Shown: one piece after another, positions 44,976 to 54,063 of the stretch | Layout: each line of letters starts with the position of its first letter | How positions within the stretch are numbered: position 1 is the stretch's first letter | Source of the DNA: Pseudomonadota bacterium | GTDB taxonomy: Bacteria; Pseudomonadota; Gammaproteobacteria; Steroidobacterales; Steroidobacteraceae | Assembly: GCA_016703895.1 (NCBI GenBank) | Contig: JADJBE010000006.1 | Span: 191,800-255,799, forward strand | Direction: 5' to 3' | Length of the DNA stretch: 64,000 bases | Notes under the pieces: model-generated | What the model was told of the DNA's origin: nothing | What the model saw: the letters and a program-made list of their open reading frames with translations, nothing else | Database searches by the model: none | Made by a program: the position numbers and the translations under genes

Positions 44976-46274
44976 ATGCATTTGGCAGAACGCGGCTATT
45001 TTCTCATTGCCCTGACCGGGCTGCTGGCGATCATTGGCATCTGGTCTGACGATGCGTCGCTGCAGTGGTCATGGTGTTGGCCGGCGCTCCTGCTGTGCCT
45101 CGGGCTGGCGCTGGAGGCCTGGCTGGCGCCACGCATCAGGCTGCACGCCGAGCTGACATTCGAGCAGCGGTTGTTGTTAGGCAGAAGTACCAGTGCCGTA
45201 TTCCGCTTGCGCAACGATTATGCGCGGGCGGTGACGATTCAGTACGCGCGTGTCTTGCCCGCTGCGATGGTCGGCGATCAAACGGTGGTGAAGATTCGTG
45301 TGCCGGCTGGCGCCGTGGTCAGCCAGCGCTGGTTAGTTCGCCCAGCGCGCCTCGGCCCAGGAACATTCTCGCCATTGCCGGCGCGGCTGCTGGGTCGTCT
45401 CGGATTCGCGTGGTGGTCGGACCGCGTGGCGCTGCAGACACCGTTTAGTGTGGCACCTGATGCGCTCTCGGGTAGTCGGGAGCGCTTGCGTGGTGACGCT
45501 CGCGGCGAGGCAGCCCTGGCGGCTCCTGGTCATGGCAGCGAGCTGTTTCAGTTGCGCGCGTATCGCCCCGGCGACCCCTTCGCACGCATCGACTGGAAGG
45601 CGAGTGCGCGGGCGCGTGAGTTGATCTCGCGCGAAATGAGTGCCGATCGTAACCTCGCAATCGTGCTGGTAATTGATGCCGGGCGTATGTCTCGCATGGC
45701 TGCCGGCCAGCTCGACAGACTAGGCCTGGCGGCCAATATCGCAGCGCGTTTTGCCGAGCAGGCAGTGCGTATTGATGATCGGGTGGGCTTGATCGCCTAT
45801 TCAGACCGCGTCTTGGCGCGTTGTGCACCGGATCGCGGCCGGCTGGCGGTGAGGCGCATCCGTGACGCGCTTGAACGACTCGTTACTGACGGCGCGGAAT
45901 CGCAGCCGACGGTTGCGGCGCAGGCGCTGGCGCAGACGTTGCGCTCGCGCAGTCTGATCGTGTGGCTTGCCGATTTCGATGATCCGGCTAACACAGCTGC
46001 GTTGCACGCGGCGGTGGCGCCACTATTGCGGCGACACGTGGTCATCTGTGCGGCGGTCGACAGCGAGTCGATGCAAGCCTTGGTCACGCGACCCGCGCGC
46101 AACTGGCGCGACCCTTACATTGCGTTGGCGGCTGGCGCCGAGCTCGAGCGTATCGGGCGGCAGGCCGCCGCGTTGCGTGGCGCCGGGGCGCTCGTCGTCC
46201 GTGCCAGCGAGCAAGACCTCGAGAGCGCTGTCCTCAGGGCATATCGAGAACGGCGGCGCTTGCGTCAAATCTGA
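44976..46274 (+). CDS. DUF58 (VWA-like) protein
   Basis: A 432-residue protein with two N-terminal membrane segments, a beta domain, then the DUF58 core 'HGSELFQLRAYRPGDPFARIDWKASARARELISREM' followed by a VWA-like fold with 'AIVLVIDAGRMSRM' as the metal-site strand. Works with the MoxR ATPase encoded 18 bp upstream. Target unknown. It converges on the RDD-SpoIIM gene with a 30-bp gap. Confidence 0.88.
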   Translation: MHLAERGYFLIALTGLLAIIGIWSDDASLQWSWCWPALLLCLGLALEAWLAPRIRLHAELTFEQRLLLGRSTSAVFRLRNDYARAVTIQYARVLPAAMVGDQTVVKIRVPAGAVVSQRWLVRPARLGPGTFSPLPARLLGRLGFAWWSDRVALQTPFSVAPDALSGSRERLRGDARGEAALAAPGHGSELFQLRAYRPGDPFARIDWKASARARELISREMSADRNLAIVLVIDAGRMSRMAAGQLDRLGLAANIAARFAEQAVRIDDRVGLIAYSDRVLARCAPDRGRLAVRRIRDALERLVTDGAESQPTVAAQALAQTLRSRSLIVWLADFDDPANTAALHAAVAPLLRRHVVICAAVDSESMQALVTRPARNWRDPYIALAAGAELERIGRQAAALRGAGALVVRASEQDLESAVLRAYRERRRLRQI

Positions 46275-46304
46275 GCGCTGTTTTTGTGCATGTGCGACTC
46301 TGCA

Positions 46305-47747
46305 TCAAACCGGCAGCGGCCGACGGTCGCGACTCCGGCCGGCCAGATCACCGCGCAGCAGCGCGACCATGAACAGGAAGTACCCGCAGCCAATAATGAT
46401 GCGCGGCAGCAGTGGAATATCGGCATTTGGCGAGACAAAGCCCTCGATAAAACCGCAGCCCACCAATAGTAGACTAACAGCTACCAAAACCCGGCCACCG
46501 TCCTTGCTGGCCGCAGCGAACGCGCGGGCACGCTGACCGGGACCGCTTCGAAACAGCGATTCGCCCGCGTATGACCCGGCAGCCCCTGCAAGACAGATGC
46601 ACGATAGTTCTACCGGTCCGTGCGCGACGATGAACTGAAACAAACGGTCATCGAGACCATGATGCGCCGTGAACGCAAACAGCGCACCGATCAGCAGGCC
46701 GTTGGTGCCGATGATGTATAGCGTGCCGAGTCCGAACAGAAATCCAGACACGAAAGCGAACAGCGCCACCACGATGTTGTTGGTCAGCAGATCGATCGAC
46801 AACACCGATGGCGGCGTCACGTTCAGCAGACTATCGGTCCACAGCTCGCCGCGCTCGACGGTGGCGATCATGTCAGGCGAGGCAAACAGCGCGATCAAGT
46901 TGGGATGACTGCTGACCAGCCAGCCGCTGGCCAGCACGCACAGCAAGAACCAGAGTGTGACCCAGACAATATGCGCGCGCATCGCGACCAGTGCCGCCGG
47001 TATTTGATCGCGGAACAGACTCCAGAGGGCGTAGTCCCAGCGGATACGGCTCGAGTCGATCAGCGCATGGAGTTGGCCATAGCGCGACTCGAGCGTCGCT
47101 CGGGTTGCTGCAGCCTGGTCGCGGCGGGCGATCGCCACGTCATGCGCCAAGGCGCGATAGTCAGCGAGTGGTTGCAGCGCAGCGTCGAGTGTTTCGACGG
47201 GGTCGGTCGAGACCACCGGTTGCTCGCCTTCGTACACCAATACGGTGGCTGCTGCCAGATCGCCGATACGCACGTGACGGCGAGTGCCGAGCACGAATCC
47301 CAGCCCGACGACATAGCCGACCGGCATCGCGTCTACCAGCCGGAATACATTACGCAACAGCAGTGCGCCCACCGACGCGGTGCCACCTGACATCGCGACG
47401 ACGCGCACGCCAGCCAGTCGTTTTCCCGGCGTGCGGCCGTGCGTCGCGACCTCCAGCACGATGTGGTACAAAAAGTAGATTGCGGAGGCGGGCACAGCCA
47501 CGACCAAGTACCACAGCGTTTCGGCGTCGTCGGGAATACTCAGCGACACACTGCCGTTGATACCCCAGGCGGCTAACAAGTACCACGACGCTGCCAGGCT
47601 GGCGCGCATCACCCAGTCCATAAGAAAGGCGAACGACCGTACGCCGGGGCCGGCGAGCGGCAGGTGGACTGGTACGCCAGTGGCGGTATTGATCCGTAGT
47701 TCGGGTGCGAGTACCCAGTCGTGTGCCGATGGGACCGAGGTGGTCAT
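46305..47747 (-). CDS. Fused RDD / SpoIIM-like membrane protein
   Basis: A 480-residue protein joining two families usually encoded separately. Residues 1-170 form an RDD domain: 'GVRSFAFLMDWVMRASL' with the Arg-Asp pattern, 'THGRTPGKRLAGVRVV' and 'MPVGYVVGLGFVLGTRRHVRIGDLAAATVLV'. Residues about 180-480 are SpoIIM-like, with a charged helix ('YRALAHDVAIARRDQ') then five or six membrane helices ('NIVVALFAFVSGFLFGLGTLYIIGTNGLLIGALF', 'HGPVELSCICLAGAAGSYAGESL'). Both families accompany MoxR/DUF58 genes, as here in convergent orientation. It starts 2 bp after the prfA stop. Transport or stress-related roles are only guesses. Confidence 0.85.
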   Translation of the reverse strand: MTTSVPSAHDWVLAPELRINTATGVPVHLPLAGPGVRSFAFLMDWVMRASLAASWYLLAAWGINGSVSLSIPDDAETLWYLVVAVPASAIYFLYHIVLEVATHGRTPGKRLAGVRVVAMSGGTASVGALLLRNVFRLVDAMPVGYVVGLGFVLGTRRHVRIGDLAAATVLVYEGEQPVVSTDPVETLDAALQPLADYRALAHDVAIARRDQAAATRATLESRYGQLHALIDSSRIRWDYALWSLFRDQIPAALVAMRAHIVWVTLWFLLCVLASGWLVSSHPNLIALFASPDMIATVERGELWTDSLLNVTPPSVLSIDLLTNNIVVALFAFVSGFLFGLGTLYIIGTNGLLIGALFAFTAHHGLDDRLFQFIVAHGPVELSCICLAGAAGSYAGESLFRSGPGQRARAFAAASKDGGRVLVAVSLLLVGCGFIEGFVSPNADIPLLPRIIIGCGYFLFMVALLRGDLAGRSRDRRPLPV

Positions 47748-47749
47748 CG

Positions 47750-48853
47750 TCAGGCGGCGCCAGCCCGCTCTTCCGCCGCTAGCAACTCCGCTTGATGCTC
47801 CTGCTGCAATGCGCCGATCAATTCATCGAGCTTGCCCTGCATCACATCGCCCAGTTTGTAGAGCGTGAGGTTGATGCGATGGTCTGTGACACGCCCTTGC
47901 GGGAAGTTGTAAGTGCGGATGCGTTCAGAGCGATCGCCGCTGCCCACCTGCGACTTGCGCTCGGCCGCTTCCGCCGCGTCACGTTTCTCGCGCTCTGCGG
48001 CCACCAGTCGCGCCTTGAGCAACGCCATCGCGCGCGAGCGATTCTTGTGTTGCGACCGTTCGTCCTGGCATTCCACCACGATGCCGGTAGGCAGATGGGT
48101 GATGCGAATCGCCGAGTCGGTCTTGTTGACGTGCTGTCCGCCGGCACCGCTCGCGCGGAAAGTATCGACCCGCAGTTCGGCCGGGTTGAGTTCGAGCTGC
48201 TCGCGCTCCTCCAGCTCCGGCAATATCGCCACCGTGCAGGCCGAAGTGTGGATGCGGCCTTGCGCTTCGGTCGCTGGGACTCGCTGTACGCGATGCGTGC
48301 CGGACTCGAATTTCAGCGAGGAAAACACGCCACTGCCCGCGATGCGCGCAATGATCTCCTTGTAGCCGCCATGCTCGCCCCGATTCTCTGACAGTGTTTC
48401 GACTTCAAAGCCGCGCGCCTCGGCGTAGCGCGCATACATCCGAAACAGATCGCCGGCAAAGATCGCCGCCTCATCGCCACCGGTGCCCGCACGAACCTCG
48501 AGGAATATGTTGCTGTCGTCACGCGGATCCCGCGGCACCATGAGCTTCTGCAGCTCCAGCTCCACACCGCTCAAGGCAGTGCCTAGCCGGACCATCTCCT
48601 CCGCACCCATCTGACGCATATCGGCGTCACCGTCGCTGCTCAGCTCGCGCGCCGATTCGAGTTCGCTTTCGAGCGTCCGGAAGGCTCCGAACCGCTCGGT
48701 GACCGGCGTCAGGCGTGCATATTCGACCGACAGTTCGCGGAACTGCCGCGTGTCATTGATGATCTGGGGTTCAGCCAGCAAGCGGCCCACCTCCTCGAAT
48801 CGGTCGGTGATTTTCTCGAGGCGTGTCCGGATGGAGTCTTTCACGGCCAGCAT
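47750..48853 (-). CDS. prfA: Peptide chain release factor 1
   Basis: A 367-residue RF1 that terminates at UAA and UAG. The PxT codon-recognition motif is 'VPATEAQGRIHTS' and the catalytic GGQ lies in 'ASGAGGQHVNKTDSAIRI'. Start ATG 48853; a GTG three codons in (48844) aligns better with E. coli RF1 and is an alternative. Unlike the common hemA-prfA-prmC order, it is followed by the RDD-SpoIIM gene, and prmC is elsewhere. Confidence 0.95.
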   Translation of the reverse strand: MLAVKDSIRTRLEKITDRFEEVGRLLAEPQIINDTRQFRELSVEYARLTPVTERFGAFRTLESELESARELSSDGDADMRQMGAEEMVRLGTALSGVELELQKLMVPRDPRDDSNIFLEVRAGTGGDEAAIFAGDLFRMYARYAEARGFEVETLSENRGEHGGYKEIIARIAGSGVFSSLKFESGTHRVQRVPATEAQGRIHTSACTVAILPELEEREQLELNPAELRVDTFRASGAGGQHVNKTDSAIRITHLPTGIVVECQDERSQHKNRSRAMALLKARLVAAEREKRDAAEAAERKSQVGSGDRSERIRTYNFPQGRVTDHRINLTLYKLGDVMQGKLDELIGALQQEHQAELLAAEERAGAA

Positions 48854-48892
48854 TGTAATCTGGTGCCGGCGAGCTTGGGCTATAGTGTCGCC

Positions 48893-50593
48893 ATGAACGT
48901 CAAGCACGACTCGCGCCCGACCACGGCGACTCTATTGGCTCTGCTGCTGCTGCTGTTGCCGGTGCACACAGCAGGTGCGCTCTCACAACAGACTGCCACC
49001 GATCCCGACCTCACGCTCGCCGAATTGACACTCACCAATGGCGATTGTCGCGCTGCCGCGGAGAAATTCCAGAAACTTGCCGTGCGTCGTCGCGAGGCAG
49101 CAGTGGCAGAGCGCGCTGCCGCAGTGGGGGCGCAATGCAGTCACCTCGATGCAGAACTGAAATCCGCACGGCGCTGGCAGGCACTCGACCCCAAGTCGCC
49201 CGATGCCGCGCGCGCGCGCGCGCTTGCCGCCATCAAACTGGGACGGACCGGTGAGGCACGTGATGCGCTCGGCGAGTTCCATCAAATGGTGACTGATCGA
49301 GGCGTGATCGAGGCGATACCGGTCGCGAGCGAAGCCGTCGGCGCTTGGCCGCTGTTTGCCGCGTTGACGCCAGTGTTCGATAGTCCGAAGGCTCGTTACG
49401 ATTTGTTGATCGCGGCGTCCGATCTGGCGCTCGACGCGTTTGATTTCGCGGCGGCTGAGCGCTATGCGGACCGCGCGCTTGACGAAGACCCGGCGTCGGG
49501 CGAGGCGCGGGCTCGGCTCGCGACCACGCATGCCATGCGTGGCGAATCGATCGACGCGATCGCGCTGGCGCGAGAAGCGGTGGCGCTGGCGCCCGATGAT
49601 CGGCGTTTTGCAGTCGTCGATACGCTGGTCCGGCTCGATCGTTTGGCAGAAGCGCGGCAGGAACTGACTTCGATGCAGGCAGACGGGATCGCCGCAGTCG
49701 AAGCCGAATTGCGACTAGCACGGCTCGACTTCCAGGCCGGGGATCTCGATGCGGCGCAGCGGCGATTCGGCGCACTGTTGCAGGCCAAAGACGCAGCGCC
49801 AGAAGCGTTTTATTTCCTCTCGATGATCGCCGAGCGGCAGAAAAAATTCGATGTTGCGCTGGAGGGCTATCAGCGACTGATCAGTGCGGGCGCTGGCGTC
49901 ATGGTGCGCAGCCGCGCCGCGCGGTTGCTGCTCAAGCGCGGCGATCAGAATGATGCGTTCGCGCTGCTCGACGCGGTCGTCACTGCTGATCCGTCCGCAG
50001 GGCTTGAGGTGGAGCTAATCAAGGCGTCGCTGCTCGATGAGCAGAAACAAGGCGAGGCATCGCTCGCGATTCTCGACTCGGCCAGCGAGCGCTTTGCGAA
50101 TCATCCTAGCGTCAGGTACCAGCGCGCCTTGGCGCTCGACAAGCTCGGCCAGTACCGTGATAGCTTCAAGCTGCTCGAAGTGCTGCTGAAAGATCGCCCT
50201 GACGATCCGACCATCATGAACGCCTACGGCTATTCGCTCGCCGACCGAAATCAACAATTGCCGCGTGCCGAGCAACTGATCGTCAAGGCGCTGGCCGCGG
50301 CGCCCGACAATCCGGCGGTGCTTGATAGCCTGGCCTGGGTGCGCTTTCGCCACGGCGACGCAGCCAGTGCTCTGCCATTGTTGGAACGCGCGTATCGAGT
50401 CTTCCCGGACGCTGAGATCGCGGCCCATTGGGGTGAGGTGTTGTGGGCGCTCGAGCGGCAGGCCGAGGCGCGCGTCATCTGGGCGCGGGCGTTGGCGCGC
50501 AGCCCGGACGCCGAGATCCTGCGTGCAACTATCGTGCGGCTCACGGGCGCCGAGCCGGTGCCGCCGCCGACGGAAGCGGCGACCACGATCTAG
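48893..50593 (+). CDS. Secreted/periplasmic TPR-repeat protein
   Basis: A 566-residue protein starting at ATG 48893 with a signal peptide ('ATLLALLLLLLPVHTAGALS'), then TPR-type helical pairs over the whole length ('AERYADRALDEDPASGEARARLATTHAMRG', 'APEAFYFLSMIAERQKKFDVALEGYQRL', 'PTIMNAYGYSLADRNQQLPRAEQLIVKAL'). The last part resembles the TPR proteins encoded before lolB in pseudomonads and relatives. Role unknown, probably an envelope scaffold. The 39-bp gap to the divergent prfA contains a TATAGT box about 10 bp before the start. Confidence 0.85.
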   Translation: MNVKHDSRPTTATLLALLLLLLPVHTAGALSQQTATDPDLTLAELTLTNGDCRAAAEKFQKLAVRRREAAVAERAAAVGAQCSHLDAELKSARRWQALDPKSPDAARARALAAIKLGRTGEARDALGEFHQMVTDRGVIEAIPVASEAVGAWPLFAALTPVFDSPKARYDLLIAASDLALDAFDFAAAERYADRALDEDPASGEARARLATTHAMRGESIDAIALAREAVALAPDDRRFAVVDTLVRLDRLAEARQELTSMQADGIAAVEAELRLARLDFQAGDLDAAQRRFGALLQAKDAAPEAFYFLSMIAERQKKFDVALEGYQRLISAGAGVMVRSRAARLLLKRGDQNDAFALLDAVVTADPSAGLEVELIKASLLDEQKQGEASLAILDSASERFANHPSVRYQRALALDKLGQYRDSFKLLEVLLKDRPDDPTIMNAYGYSLADRNQQLPRAEQLIVKALAAAPDNPAVLDSLAWVRFRHGDAASALPLLERAYRVFPDAEIAAHWGEVLWALERQAEARVIWARALARSPDAEILRATIVRLTGAEPVPPPTEAATTI

Positions 50594-50603
50594 GGCGGCC
50601 GGC

Positions 50604-51236
50604 ATGCGACCGCGTTCCCGGCCGGCCACCGCTGGCTCGTTAGTCTGGTTGTTAGTCATTGGTGCGGTGCTGGGCGGCTGTGTTGCGGAGCCACGACGCG
50701 CGAGTGCGGTGTTGTCCATTGCGGACGGATCCTGGCCGGAGCGTCGCGCCAGCCTGCAGGAGCTCGCGCAGTTTTCACTCTCTGGCCGTATTGCTATTGC
50801 TGCGGCAGAGCAGGGGTTCTCGGGCAATCTTCGCTTTGGGCAAGCTGGCCAACGCAGTGATTTGATGATTGATGGGCCCATGGGCATAGGTGGCCTGCAC
50901 ATCGGCTGGGACGGCGAAGCGATTGAGGTCGTCACTAGCCGTGGGCTTCGCCTGGATGGTGCGGCCGCACGTGCTGAGATCGAACGACGCTTGGGTTTCG
51001 CACTGCCATTGGCGGAGCTGCGTTATTGGCTGCTCGGTGTTCCCGCGCCAAACGCGCCGGCGCAGGAAACGCTGCGCGAGGTCGACGGCGTTGCCAAGAG
51101 ATTGGCAGGTTTGCAGCAGAGCGACTGGGTGATCGACTATGCGAGCTACGGCACCGCACCGGCATTGCCAAACAAACTAACGGCGCGTCGGGCGGATACG
51201 CGGGTGCGCATTGTGGTCGATCGTTGGCAGCCATGA
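50604..51236 (+). CDS. lolB: Outer-membrane lipoprotein receptor LolB
   Basis: A 210-residue lipoprotein with signal 'SLVWLLVIGAVLGGC' (lipobox LGGC). LolB takes lipoproteins from LolA and inserts them in the outer membrane. Family traits are 'FSLSGRIAIAAAEQGFSGNLRFGQAGQRSDLMIDGPMGIGG', 'LGFALPLAELRYWLLGVPAP' and a C-terminal 'RVRIVVDRWQP'. ATG 50604 begins the signal; the open frame upstream lies inside the TPR gene. The position before ispE is the usual one. Confidence 0.93.
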   Translation: MRPRSRPATAGSLVWLLVIGAVLGGCVAEPRRASAVLSIADGSWPERRASLQELAQFSLSGRIAIAAAEQGFSGNLRFGQAGQRSDLMIDGPMGIGGLHIGWDGEAIEVVTSRGLRLDGAAARAEIERRLGFALPLAELRYWLLGVPAPNAPAQETLREVDGVAKRLAGLQQSDWVIDYASYGTAPALPNKLTARRADTRVRIVVDRWQP

Positions 51237-51246
51237 CGCGCGCGCT

Positions 51247-52128
51247 GTGCTGATCAGCCCGCTTGACCCGTCCCAGCGAACCGAATGGCCGGCGCCGGCC
51301 AAGCTCAATCTGATGTTGCATGTCACGGGTCGCCGCGCCGACGGGTACCACGAGCTGCAAACGGTTTTTCAGCTGCTGGATCTCTGCGACACCGTCGCGA
51401 TCACTCTGCGCGACGATGGGCGGATCGAGCGGCCGCAGGGCGCCATCGGAGTACCACCAGCCGCAGATTTGGCCGTGCGGGCCGCACAAGCGCTGCGTGA
51501 GCACACGGGTACGGCGCTCGGCGCAAATCTGTTCGTGACCAAGCGGATCCCGATGGGTGGCGGGCTCGGCGGCGGGAGCTCTGACGCGGCCACTACGCTG
51601 GTCGCTCTCAACCAGCTCTGGAGCACCGGGTTGGATTGCGATGAATTGGCGGCGCTGGGCGGCAAATTGGGCGCTGATGTGCCGGTTTTCGTCAGGGGGG
51701 CGTCCGCTTGGGCCGAAGGGACTGGCGAACGACTGCGGCCGCTCAGCCTGCCCGAGGCCTGGTATGTCATCGTCCATCCCGGTGTCTCCGTGCCCACAGG
51801 CGAGATCTTCCAGGCATCTGAATTGACAAGGAATTCCCCGCTCACGACAATACGCGGCTTTTTCGCGACGGGTGGCCGCAACGATTGCGAGCCTGTCGTA
51901 CGATCACGGTATCCGGCCGTGGCGGACGCGCTGACGTGGCTGGCGCGCTGCGCGCCGGCGCGCCTCACCGGCACCGGGTCGTGTGTGTTCGCGCGTTTCG
52001 GCACGGCCGTTGAGGCGGAACGGGTCGCAGCACGAGTGCCGGACACGTGGAGCAGTTTTGTAGCGCGGGGCGTCGACGAGTCGCCCCTCATGATCGAGTT
52101 GCACCGGTGGGGTGTCGCCAAGTGGTAA
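51247..52128 (+). CDS. ispE: 4-diphosphocytidyl-2-C-methyl-D-erythritol kinase
   Basis: A 293-residue GHMP kinase of the MEP isoprenoid pathway. Markers: 'WPAPAKLNLMLHVTGRRADGYHELQTVFQLLD', the ATP loop 'PMGGGLGGGSSDAATTLVALN' and C-terminal 'LTGTGSCVFARF'. The start is taken as GTG 51247, 10 bp after lolB. The 3' end is unusual: the last six codons and the TAA stop lie inside the tRNA-Gln gene (overlap 52108-52128), so the stop is supplied by the tRNA D-loop bases. Confidence 0.95.
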   Translation: MLISPLDPSQRTEWPAPAKLNLMLHVTGRRADGYHELQTVFQLLDLCDTVAITLRDDGRIERPQGAIGVPPAADLAVRAAQALREHTGTALGANLFVTKRIPMGGGLGGGSSDAATTLVALNQLWSTGLDCDELAALGGKLGADVPVFVRGASAWAEGTGERLRPLSLPEAWYVIVHPGVSVPTGEIFQASELTRNSPLTTIRGFFATGGRNDCEPVVRSRYPAVADALTWLARCAPARLTGTGSCVFARFGTAVEAERVAARVPDTWSSFVARGVDESPLMIELHRWGVAKW

Positions 52129-52182
52129 GGCAGCGGGTTTTGATCCCGCCATTCGGAGGTTCGAATCCTTCCACCCCAGCCA
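52108..52182 (+). tRNA. tRNA-Gln (anticodon TTG)
   Basis: A complete cloverleaf: acceptor TGGGGTG pairing with CACCCCA, D arm GCC...GGC, anticodon stem GCGGG/CCCGC with loop TTTTGAT giving anticodon TTG (reads CAA), T arm GGAGG-TTCGAAT-CCTTC, and encoded GCCA at the 3' end. Close to E. coli tRNA-Gln in the acceptor and D arm. It overlaps ispE by 21 bp and precedes prs. Confidence 0.96.
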
Positions 52183-52205
52183 CTCGATGTTAGTCAGTAG
52201 GACGC

Positions 52206-52211
52206 AAGGAG
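52206..52211 (+). promoter_or_regulatory. Shine-Dalgarno for prs (TTG start)
   Basis: AAGGAG lies nine bases before TTG 52221 and supports that non-ATG start for prs. Confidence 0.7.
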
Positions 52212-52220
52212 CCAAGCAAG

Positions 52221-53177
52221 TTGGTTGATTCGGATACACCTGCACTGTTCGCTGGCAACGCCAATCCGTTGCTCGCGCAGGACATCGCGCGGCATCTGAT
52301 GACGCCGCTCGGCCGCGCCACGGTGGGTCGGTTCTCCGACGGTGAGGTGAACGTTGAGATCATGGAGAACGTGCGCGGCCGCGACGTGTTCATCCTGCAG
52401 CCGACGTGCCCGCCCGCCAACGACCATCTGATGGAGCTATTGGTCATGGTCGATGCCTGTCGGCGCGCGTCCGCCGCGCGCATTACGGCAGTCGTACCGT
52501 ACTTTGGTTACTCGCGGCAGGACCGCCGGCCCCGCGCCACGCGCGCGGCGATCACCGCGAAGCTCGTCGCCAATATGCTGCAGAGCGCCGGGGTTGATCG
52601 TTTGTTGACGATCGATCTGCACGCCGACCAGATCCAGGGTTTTTTCGACATTCCTGTGGATAACGTGTACGCCTCGCCGGTTTTGTTAGGCGACGCTTGG
52701 CGCCAGCGGCAAGACAAGATGATCGTCGTATCGCCCGACGTGGGCGGTGTGGTGCGCGCGCGCGCGCTGGCACGGCGTCTGGACGACGCCGATCTCGCCA
52801 TCATCGACAAACGTCGGCCACGGCCGAACGAGTCGAAAGTGATGAACATCATCGGTGACGTGGTTGGCAAGAGCTGCGTGCTGGTCGATGACATGGTCGA
52901 TACGGCCGGCACACTTTGCGCGGCGGCTCAGGCCTTGAAGGATGAAGGCGCGACGCGCGTCGTGGCCTACATCACGCACGCCGTGTTGTCCGGCAACGCG
53001 ATCGAGAAGATCAGCAAGTCGACGCTCGATGAACTGGTGGTCACCGATACTATTCCCTTGTCATCCGCCGCGCGGGACTGTGGGCGCATCCGCCAGTTGT
53101 CAGTGGCTGCACTGTTGGCCGAGACGATTCGTCGCATCCGCGATGAGGAGTCGGTCAGCAGTCTCTACATTGACTGA
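52221..53177 (+). CDS. prs: Ribose-phosphate pyrophosphokinase
   Basis: A 318-residue PRPP synthetase. Motifs: 'RFSDGEVNVEIMENVRGRDVFILQPT', 'YFGYSRQDRRPRATRAAITAKLVANML', the PRPP loop 'CVLVDDMVDTAGTL' and the metal-site 'VDRLLTIDLHADQIQGFF'. It makes PRPP for nucleotide, His, Trp and NAD synthesis. Translation starts at TTG 52221 behind a good Shine-Dalgarno sequence. It sits between tRNA-Gln and rplY as in other gammaproteobacteria. Confidence 0.97.
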   Translation: MVDSDTPALFAGNANPLLAQDIARHLMTPLGRATVGRFSDGEVNVEIMENVRGRDVFILQPTCPPANDHLMELLVMVDACRRASAARITAVVPYFGYSRQDRRPRATRAAITAKLVANMLQSAGVDRLLTIDLHADQIQGFFDIPVDNVYASPVLLGDAWRQRQDKMIVVSPDVGGVVRARALARRLDDADLAIIDKRRPRPNESKVMNIIGDVVGKSCVLVDDMVDTAGTLCAAAQALKDEGATRVVAYITHAVLSGNAIEKISKSTLDELVVTDTIPLSSAARDCGRIRQLSVAALLAETIRRIRDEESVSSLYID

Positions 53178-53244
53178 AGTGTTTTTGGGTGATGCGCGTT
53201 GGTCGCGACGCGCATTCTGTTAGCTAATCATTGGAGTCACAATC

Positions 53245-53961
53245 ATGCGAATTACTTTCGAACTCGACGCCGAGTTTCGCGAGATGCAAGGCAAGGGTGC
53301 GAGCCGCCGCCTGCGTCACGCGGGCAAGGTGCCGGCCATTCTCTATGGCGGTCATCTCGAACCACGCCAACTGGCGTTCAACCACCAGAAGCTGATGACG
53401 CTGGTGGAAAACGAGAAACTCTACTCGTCCATCATCAGCATCAATGTTGGTGAGGAAAAGCAGCCCGTCATTATCAAGGACATGCAAATGCACCCGGCCA
53501 AGAGCCGGGTCGTGCACATGGATTTGCAGCGCGTGCTCGAGAATGAGGTGATTCGCATCCATTTGCCGATTCACTTCAAGGGTGAAGCGGCCGCACCGGG
53601 CGTGAAGACGCAGGGCGGCGTGCTGGCCCATCGCATGTCAGATGTCGAAGTGGTCTGCCTGCCGGCGGATCTGCCCGAGTATCTCGAGCTCGACCTGACC
53701 GAAATGAACATCAACGAGTCCAAGCATTTGTCGGATTTGCCGCTCCCCAAGGGTGTGACGATTCCAGCGCTTGCAAAGACCGATTCGGTCGTTGTGTCGA
53801 TCCACTCGCCACGCGCAGAGGAGCCGGAGGCAGTTGCCGCCGCCGCCGAGGGCGCTGTTGCGGCACCCGCTGCTGGTGCCGTTGGCGCTGCCGCGGCTCC
53901 GGCCGCGGCAGCTGGCGATGCCAAGAAAGACGCTGGCAAGAAGGACGCCGCCAAGAAGTAG
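53245..53961 (+). CDS. rplY: 50S ribosomal protein L25/Ctc (TL5 type)
   Basis: A 238-residue long-form L25 that binds 5S rRNA. The N-terminal domain has 'GASRRLRHAGKVPAILYGG'; the C-terminal TL5 domain has 'VHMDLQRVLENEVIRIHLPIHFKGEA' and 'DLPLPKGVTI'. The last 45 residues are an Ala-rich, Lys-ending tail ('DAKKDAGKKDAAKK'), probably disordered. GGAG lies about 10 bases before the ATG. Confidence 0.95.
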   Translation: MRITFELDAEFREMQGKGASRRLRHAGKVPAILYGGHLEPRQLAFNHQKLMTLVENEKLYSSIISINVGEEKQPVIIKDMQMHPAKSRVVHMDLQRVLENEVIRIHLPIHFKGEAAAPGVKTQGGVLAHRMSDVEVVCLPADLPEYLELDLTEMNINESKHLSDLPLPKGVTIPALAKTDSVVVSIHSPRAEEPEAVAAAAEGAVAAPAAGAVGAAAAPAAAAGDAKKDAGKKDAAKK

Positions 53962-54063
53962 TTGCCCGCAAATGTTCGTTCGGCACGCGCCGCGGTCTGT
54001 CATGTGCCCGCGGCGCGTGTTGCGCGAGCTTTGTGATGCGACCGCTTCCAGTCGTTAGTGACC

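Noticed and set aside
48853..48893. Expected hemA next to lolB/prfA
   Set aside because: Only 39 bp separate prfA from the TPR gene; no hemA-like sequence (glutamyl-tRNA reductase motifs) is found in the window, so the gene is simply elsewhere.
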